A program made the position numbers and the translations under genes. The notes beneath the pieces were generated by a model. The model saw only the letters and a program-made list of their open reading frames with translations, was not told where the DNA came from and did no database searches. From the NCBI GenBank assembly GCA_018262795.1, contig JADFDM010000004.1:123155-187154 (forward strand): a stretch of DNA of 64,000 bases, given 5' to 3'. Within the stretch, counting starts at the first letter, position 1. Each line of letters begins with the position of its first letter. This document shows, piece by piece, positions 57,895 to 64,000 of this stretch. This DNA is from Sphingobacteriales bacterium. Lineage in GTDB: Bacteria > Bacteroidota > Bacteroidia > Chitinophagales > LD1.

Positions 57895-60800
57895 TACTCA
57901 AACATTTTAATTTGTTCAACCTGCGCTCCTTGCACGGTTTTGCTTTCACGAATTAAACTTTCTTTATTGGTGAGCAAACCTAATGCTTGTTTTTGGTCTT
58001 CGCTGCCTGCGGGTAATACCTCGCAAAGTGAAGTGACTACTCTCCAAAAACTGTTCTCCGGTTGTGCTGCTTCTTTTGCAATGTAATGCAAAAGTGCATT
58101 ACGATTGGTGCCTTTGTAAAGTGACATAGCTTTATGCACTGTATCTATTAAAAAATTGTTTGCCCGCTCACCCAAGTTTTTATTGGCAGCAATACGTTCT
58201 TCAAAAGTTGCAAGGGTTTGTTTGTTGCCATTTTTAGTAAGAATGTGTTCAGTAAAAAGTTCCGACACATTGATGCTTAAACCTACTCTTGAAAACTTCG
58301 CTGCATCATCAAAATCACTTTCTGCAAAACTGTAAAGCTGTAACCAACCAATATAAAACTTAGTGAAATCATCTCCATCAAAACCCTTAAGCAAGGCATT
58401 GAAAGCACTCTCTCTTGCCATTTCTAAAAGTTCTGCGACAGTTACTTCACTACCATCTGCTTTTTCTACCTTTTCATATTTACCAAACTCACTTACTGCC
58501 TGACCAAAACAAGCCGTTAATAAATCTGCACCACGAAAACCTAATTTGTATAATTCATCAACTTCCTTTTCAACCGTTTTTTCTATCGCTTTTTTCACCT
58601 CTTTAAATTCCCCCAAACCTGTTTTTATGGATGGGGTGCAAGTAACTGTAACTGAAGAGGAGAGAAATGCTTTGTTGGTTTTTAATGCTACTGTTTGTTC
58701 TGTGTCAATAGCCCAACTACCCGTGATGTTCATATTACCACCTAAAATTGAATTACAAAGTGTTGTCCACGCCTCGGTGCTTTGATGGGCAAACATAATG
58801 CTCACTATATCTTTCGTTTGCTTTTCTATCAGTGAGAGAATCTCTAACAATTTATTTTCAAAATGTTTCACTGCTTGTTTCTTGTCACCGTCAAAGTGAG
58901 ATTTGATTGCGGTGCATTCATCCGATTTCGGAGTCAAGGGGGTTGAAAAATTGTAAGTATAAATATGCCCTATACTTCTCTTTAACCAAACGTAATAAAA
59001 GTCCGAAAGGTCGGCATAAGCAATAGCATCATAGTATGGAGGGTCTGTTACAACTGCATCAATTTCCTTATTCGAAAATTGTTGGTGAGTGCCGCTCGAA
59101 GTATTGACGCAGTTTGAATAATTAAAATGCTGACCTTCACTTTCTACAAGATTTACTATTGGTTCTATTTGACCAAAAGCACTACCGGACAAAGTGCTGA
59201 AGGGATTCATTTCAGGATAATCGAAAACCATCGGGATAGATTTATTACCGAAAGGATGTTCTACTGTCTCTTGCAGCACATGCCAAACACTGATGCTCGT
59301 ATATCTTGTAATTATTCTATCAATAAATATTGAGATATAGGTCTGTAAACATTTAGAATAATCTGGCTCAAAAAATGATGACCGTTCTTTGAATAGTTTT
59401 AGCTGATTCTCAATAAAACTATTTATGATAGCCGCTTGACGATCATTAAATAAATCACCGTATTTTTTTATACCCCACAACGGAACTTTGACATTTTGAG
59501 AGTCATTTGTAGGCATTAACTCTTGAGGTCTTTCAGTTTGAATAGCAGTTACGGTTAAGTCTTCAGTCGGGCTTTCATAAGACCTATCACCTTTTTTATT
59601 CTCATAAATTATCGCAAGCAATTTTTCTTTGATGCCTTCCGAATTAAATTGACGCTTAATTTCCTCAACTTTTGTAATACTTCCACAACAAGGACACTTC
59701 AAATTACCTTCCTTATTCCAACCTAACTCTTCACAAACACCACGCTTTACTTTAAAGGAAATTTTCTTTCCGGAAATTGATGGCTCTAAGTAATACCAAT
59801 CAATTGATGAATAATTTCTCCTTTTTGAGATGTAAAATTGTCTTAGTAAAGGAACTTCAGCTTTGCATGTTGGGTTAGAACAAGTGCCCAACCTTGCCCA
59901 ATAATAAATCAGCGGAATAGAGCCATCTTTTTTGCTTGGATATAAATACCCAAATTTCTCCTTTGTCTGCTCAATTAAATGTTTTGAAAAGAAATCAATG
60001 TCAAAAGAAAGGCGGTTGGGAATTCTTACTCCACTAAGATTGCCATTCTCATACACAAAATTTTCCGCCTCTAATTTGTTCCATTCGGCTTTGCCATAAA
60101 GTTTCATGAATTCGGCAATGCTGTAAGTTATCGGTTTGCCAAACTTCTGCGGAAATTCTAAACTCCCCTTTTGTATAATATGTGCAACGGGGTTAATATC
60201 ATTTCCAAAACTTCTACAACCTAATCGTGCTGCTTCTAAAGGTATAGCGCCACCACCGGCAAAAGGATCAAATACCTTAGGCATTTTGTTTAGGAATGCC
60301 TCAATAGCTTTATTTAAATTGACTGTTGCCTGCTGAGTATTACCAGAGCATAAATGACGGTCCGTAATAGAATAGAGTTCTTGTTCGGCTTTTTTTATTG
60401 CCTGATAGTGAATATCAAAATCTCTCAGCAAATCTGTCGCAGAAAGATTGCTGTTGTCATTACTGTTGTGCGAAACCCAAATCAGTTTTCTTGCCTTACC
60501 AAGTATTCGTTCATCGTCCTTTTTCTCCCATTTTATTAAACTGTAATCGCTAATAAGTTTTGCTGTTGGCGTTGCCTTACCTGCTTTTTCGTTTGTAGAA
60601 TACTCTATAGAAAATTTACCAATGAACATCATTAACCGGTTGCGAAGGTTATCTTCCATTTTGTCAATGGCAGCGGTATAAGGAATATCATCATAGGGTT
60701 TATAAGCATTTGCATTTATGCCTTGTTCGTTCAGTGGTTTTTTTGCACTACCTAATAAAATTTCAACTGCATCGCGAAACTGTTGCGGACAGTTTTCATC

Positions 60801-60998
60801 TAAAGGGTCGGGAACTAAACTTGCAAAAACAACAGCACGGCAAACTGGCAATGGCCGTCTTGCCCACCAAAGGTGCAGTGTAGAAATATGCCCGTGACGA
60901 ATGGATTTGTCACGCACACTTTCAGCCGATATTTCTTTTATCGGCATAGCTACTTCAATTAGTTTTTTTGCTTTGGTCATTTCACTTTCTGTTTCCAT
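57894..60998 (-). CDS. DUF1156 adenine-type DNA methylase with Zn-ribbon
   Basis: KKLIEVAMPIKEISAESVRDKSIRHGHISTLHLWWARRPLPVCRAVVFASLVPDP; FDPFAGGGAIPLEAARLGC; DPPYYDAIAYADLSDFYYVWLKR; CSNPTC...CPCC. Confidence 0.92.
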   Translation of the reverse strand: METESEMTKAKKLIEVAMPIKEISAESVRDKSIRHGHISTLHLWWARRPLPVCRAVVFASLVPDPLDENCPQQFRDAVEILLGSAKKPLNEQGINANAYKPYDDIPYTAAIDKMEDNLRNRLMMFIGKFSIEYSTNEKAGKATPTAKLISDYSLIKWEKKDDERILGKARKLIWVSHNSNDNSNLSATDLLRDFDIHYQAIKKAEQELYSITDRHLCSGNTQQATVNLNKAIEAFLNKMPKVFDPFAGGGAIPLEAARLGCRSFGNDINPVAHIIQKGSLEFPQKFGKPITYSIAEFMKLYGKAEWNKLEAENFVYENGNLSGVRIPNRLSFDIDFFSKHLIEQTKEKFGYLYPSKKDGSIPLIYYWARLGTCSNPTCKAEVPLLRQFYISKRRNYSSIDWYYLEPSISGKKISFKVKRGVCEELGWNKEGNLKCPCCGSITKVEEIKRQFNSEGIKEKLLAIIYENKKGDRSYESPTEDLTVTAIQTERPQELMPTNDSQNVKVPLWGIKKYGDLFNDRQAAIINSFIENQLKLFKERSSFFEPDYSKCLQTYISIFIDRIITRYTSISVWHVLQETVEHPFGNKSIPMVFDYPEMNPFSTLSGSAFGQIEPIVNLVESEGQHFNYSNCVNTSSGTHQQFSNKEIDAVVTDPPYYDAIAYADLSDFYYVWLKRSIGHIYTYNFSTPLTPKSDECTAIKSHFDGDKKQAVKHFENKLLEILSLIEKQTKDIVSIMFAHQSTEAWTTLCNSILGGNMNITGSWAIDTEQTVALKTNKAFLSSSVTVTCTPSIKTGLGEFKEVKKAIEKTVEKEVDELYKLGFRGADLLTACFGQAVSEFGKYEKVEKADGSEVTVAELLEMARESAFNALLKGFDGDDFTKFYIGWLQLYSFAESDFDDAAKFSRVGLSINVSELFTEHILTKNGNKQTLATFEERIAANKNLGERANNFLIDTVHKAMSLYKGTNRNALLHYIAKEAAQPENSFWRVVTSLCEVLPAGSEDQKQALGLLTNKESLIRESKTVQGAQVEQIKMFE

Positions 60999-63900
60999 TC
61001 TGCCATCGGCAAAAAGTATTGCACTCCTTTTGTCTTCAACTCAAATTTTAATGCCTTAGCAGGGTTTTGTATGCGGTGCAGTTCGGGTTTGCTTTTGCAG
61101 TTCATTACAATATACAACCAAGCGGCATCGCCTAACTGTGCCAGGCGGTTCATTTCGTTTTCACTGAGCATTACACTGCCGTCACCGGCACTTCTGCCCT
61201 TTACTTCAATGTAGCGTTTCATTTCTTCGGGGCTAATGCTGCGAATATCGTAGCCCTCATTGTATTTGCTTCTGTCTTCGGGTTTCCAACCTGCACTTGT
61301 TTCATAATCCATTGCTTCTTTCATAGCAATTGCTTCGGCTTCATCATCGCGGCTCATGCCGTAGTGCCCGTTGTATTCTACCTCCGTAAGCGGCACTACA
61401 TAGGCACAGCCCAGCACTTCGGGTGCTTTAGGATTTAGTTGTGCCATTAGTTCTAAACTTTCTAAACGGGTTTGTTTTTTGCTGATGAGTTCGTTAATGC
61501 GTTCCTGTTTTTTCAAACTCTTTTCCTGCATCCGTGCATCGCCCAATAAAACTTTGCCTTGCATTTCCTGAATTTGCACCTGCAAATCCATTATCACCTG
61601 AGTGAAAGCGGATTCCAAATACTTTTTCCGGTCGGCAGAATCTTTCAGCACATGGGTTTTGGTATCTTCAAATTGTTGCTGTGTAATATTTTCAAAACTC
61701 CACTCCACTATTTCTGCGGTGCTGATTACCGGAGGCGGTTGAATAGGCGAAGCAAAATCGGCAGGAGCATGTAGGTCAATAAATTTAGCCGGTGAAGTGA
61801 GATGGAACGCTCTGTCTTTTGTTTGGTAAACCATTACCAAACGTTCATCGGCAATGCTGTCGTCTTTTTTGCTTGCACGGCTATCTACAATCTGGCTCTT
61901 TACAAAAAAAGCGAAGTAATCTTCTTTGTCATCGGGCGAAATAAGCACCGTGCCTTTGAGCATGTCTTCGCGATACAGATTGCGAACCACTTTTATTAAA
62001 CTGTCGAAAACCGGATTGCCCGGATTGATGTAATGCACTTTGCCTAAATCGCCTACGCTTTGGTAGTCTAAAAAAACCTGCTTATCAAAACAAAACTGAA
62101 TAGAGCGAATGGCATCGAAGTGAATTTTGTAATTGTCTTTAAGTTCGGCAATTACTGCATCAGGCATTTTATCAATTCGGAAAATGGAAGGTCTTAACTC
62201 GGTAAAAACGCCCCCTAAATTGGTAAATGCTTTCTCGAAAAATAAACGGATGTAGATGGGCTGCAAACGTTTTTCATCGGAGTTCTCTTTGAGCGTTCTT
62301 GCATCTTTGTAATCAACGGTGCTGTGGGCTAACTTATCTTTCTGCTCTTTTATTTTCTCTTTGAATTTCAATTTCAGCACTTCATCATCCTGTGCCAAGA
62401 ACCGGTTTAGGTCGGTTTCTTTTCCATTGAAAACGGAATCAATAATATCATCCAAGCCCACGCCTTCTAACACATCCTGAATTACATCATACACGCGGTC
62501 GTCACCCATACCTTCGCGAATGATGTCGAGTTTAGTCAATAAGCGTTCTAATACTTTCCCTTCTTTGGTGTTACCGGCTACCATGTTGAACACTAACACA
62601 TCCTTCTTTTGTCCATAGCGATGAATACGCCCCATTCGCTGCTCTAAGCGATTTGGATTCCAAGGGATGTCCCAATTGATGAGCAAACGGCAAAACTGCA
62701 AGTTGATACCCTCACCGGCTGCATCGGTAGCAATGAGAATTTGAGTATCGGGTTTCGCAAATGCCCACTGTGCTTCTCTACGTTCGTCCACTAATTTGCC
62801 TCCGTGAATGGTGGCTACTTTGTAGCCGCCACTTTTAGTTAGGCGTTCTTCTAGGTAAAGCAGCGTGTCTTTGTGTTCGGTGAAGATGACGAGCTTTTCT
62901 CCGTTTTCTAAAACGCCATTTGATTTGAGTAACTCCTGTAATTCCTGAAACTTTTTTTCTTCCTGCTTACGGTTGTAAAGTGTTTGAGCCATCTCAAACA
63001 ACTTCTTTACCTCACCGGCTTCCTGTTGTATCTCCTGCAAACTTTTTGCAGTAGTAAAAAGTTTGAATTTTCTAGGGTCAGAAAGAATATTTTCTAAGGC
63101 ATCTCTTTCATCATCTTCTAACTCTTCATATTCTTCGATGTTATCTACATCAAAGCCGTCTAATTTATGACGCTGGCTCCAAAGATTCGGATTCTTGTTT
63201 ACTTCATCTACAATGCCCTGCAATGCTTTCCATCTTCTCTCCAATGTATTTTTGATAGCAAAGATTGAACTCACCAATCTCCGTTGCATTACCGTCAATG
63301 CCAGTGAAACGTGAATATTTTTAGTTTCTGATGCTTCGTCCTTTTTCTTTGTAAGGTAACGCGTTACTGCATCATACAGTTCTTTTTCTTCAGGTGAAAG
63401 CTGGTAGGCAACTGTTTTGGTAAACCGGTTTTTGAAAAGCGGTTTGCCTTGCCAATCTTTCATGTCTTCCTTTAACCTGCGAATGAAAAATTTATTGATG
63501 CCGTTGTGCTCCAATTCTTTGATTCGAGCGGAGGCAATTTCATCGGTAGCAAAAATGTCTTCATCCAATAACTGTAATAATTTTTTGAAAGTGTCTGTTC
63601 TGCCTCTGTGTGGTGTGGCTGTGAGCAACAAAAGATGCTCACACTGTTGGGCTAAAACCTGAGCCGCTTTGTAACGTTGGGATAGATACTGTTTGCTTCC
63701 GTAATCGTAAGCAGAAAGTTTGTGGCACTCATCAAACACAATTAAGTCCCAATGCGAGTTACTCGCTACATTCAACACATCTTCGCGTGAAATGAAATCA
63801 ATGGATGTAACAATGCGGGGTGCTGTATGAAATACATTCGGGTCGGAGGAAAACAAACTGCGATTTACTAATGTGAAAGGGATATTGAATTTTACTCCCA

Positions 63901-64000
63901 TTTCATCTTCCTGCCACTGCTTGGTTAATCCTCCGGGAGTTATAATTAAAATTCTTTCTACCAAACCACGCATGATTAACTCCTTAATGAGCAAACCGGT
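60977..64000 (-). CDS. SNF2-type helicase with C-terminal DUF3883, N-terminus beyond window edge
   Basis: VFDECHKLSA, LLLTATPHRGR, ILIATDAAGEGINLQFCRLLINWDIPWNPNRLEQRMGRIHRYGQ; C-terminal YDIRSISPEEMKRYIEVKGRS. ATP-binding motif I not in window. Confidence 0.92.
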   Translation of the reverse strand, partial: TGLLIKELIMRGLVERILIITPGGLTKQWQEDEMGVKFNIPFTLVNRSLFSSDPNVFHTAPRIVTSIDFISREDVLNVASNSHWDLIVFDECHKLSAYDYGSKQYLSQRYKAAQVLAQQCEHLLLLTATPHRGRTDTFKKLLQLLDEDIFATDEIASARIKELEHNGINKFFIRRLKEDMKDWQGKPLFKNRFTKTVAYQLSPEEKELYDAVTRYLTKKKDEASETKNIHVSLALTVMQRRLVSSIFAIKNTLERRWKALQGIVDEVNKNPNLWSQRHKLDGFDVDNIEEYEELEDDERDALENILSDPRKFKLFTTAKSLQEIQQEAGEVKKLFEMAQTLYNRKQEEKKFQELQELLKSNGVLENGEKLVIFTEHKDTLLYLEERLTKSGGYKVATIHGGKLVDERREAQWAFAKPDTQILIATDAAGEGINLQFCRLLINWDIPWNPNRLEQRMGRIHRYGQKKDVLVFNMVAGNTKEGKVLERLLTKLDIIREGMGDDRVYDVIQDVLEGVGLDDIIDSVFNGKETDLNRFLAQDDEVLKLKFKEKIKEQKDKLAHSTVDYKDARTLKENSDEKRLQPIYIRLFFEKAFTNLGGVFTELRPSIFRIDKMPDAVIAELKDNYKIHFDAIRSIQFCFDKQVFLDYQSVGDLGKVHYINPGNPVFDSLIKVVRNLYREDMLKGTVLISPDDKEDYFAFFVKSQIVDSRASKKDDSIADERLVMVYQTKDRAFHLTSPAKFIDLHAPADFASPIQPPPVISTAEIVEWSFENITQQQFEDTKTHVLKDSADRKKYLESAFTQVIMDLQVQIQEMQGKVLLGDARMQEKSLKKQERINELISKKQTRLESLELMAQLNPKAPEVLGCAYVVPLTEVEYNGHYGMSRDDEAEAIAMKEAMDYETSAGWKPEDRSKYNEGYDIRSISPEEMKRYIEVKGRSAGDGSVMLSENEMNRLAQLGDAAWLYIVMNCKSKPELHRIQNPAKALKFELKTKGVQYFLPMAEWKQKVK

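Noticed and set aside
57894-64000. Classical DISARM or BREX assignment
   Set aside because: No DrmB/DUF1998 protein and no BrxZ/PglZ phosphatase are visible. Only helicase, DUF1156 and DUF499 support a DISARM-like label, and upstream genes beyond 64,000 are unknown.

Overview
The window is Bacteroidota-type chromosomal DNA (several C-terminal T9SS sorting-like domains, PKD/SprB-like secreted proteins, NTAIGxxAL-repeat surface protein). Nothing was run: family names come from reading the supplied ORF translations by eye. Positions 1-40,100 are mainly chromosomal: a collagen-like/YadA-head-like/peptidase S74 surface protein, an RND efflux operon with a TetR regulator, a deoxyhypusine-synthase-like protein, a CotH protein, tRNA-Pro(GGG), a BatA-like protein, a large PKD protein, a beta-barrel/TPR pair, an acyl-CoA ligase, a MazF-like toxin candidate with a membrane-anchored partner, and a ThDP enzyme. 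A Fic gene (40,314-41,175) looks broken by two frameshifts. From about 41.4 kb to the window end is an accessory/mobile region. Its plus-strand part has a tyrosine recombinase, a DnaA-like protein with a degenerate P-loop, two paralogous excisionase-like HTH proteins, a SymE-like toxin, a WG-repeat protein, and DUF3987 and DUF6371-like replication/mobilisation proteins. Convergent to it is a minus-strand defence-type cluster: SNF2/DUF3883 helicase, DUF1156 methylase, DUF262 (GmrSD-type), OLD/DUF3696-like ATPase, an unknown protein, DUF499 ATPase, a two-TM Abi-like protein, and a radical SAM/SPASM enzyme. The most interesting observation is the C-terminal tail of that radical SAM enzyme, EYEYSDYDDTSYSDYFDTYNDFSH. 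It contains five Tyr-X-Asp motifs and could be a fused (in cis) substrate for aryl-to-beta-carbon crosslinking. That would be a RiPP-like maturase/substrate fusion paired with an Abi-like membrane protein at the end of a DISARM-like methylation/helicase locus.
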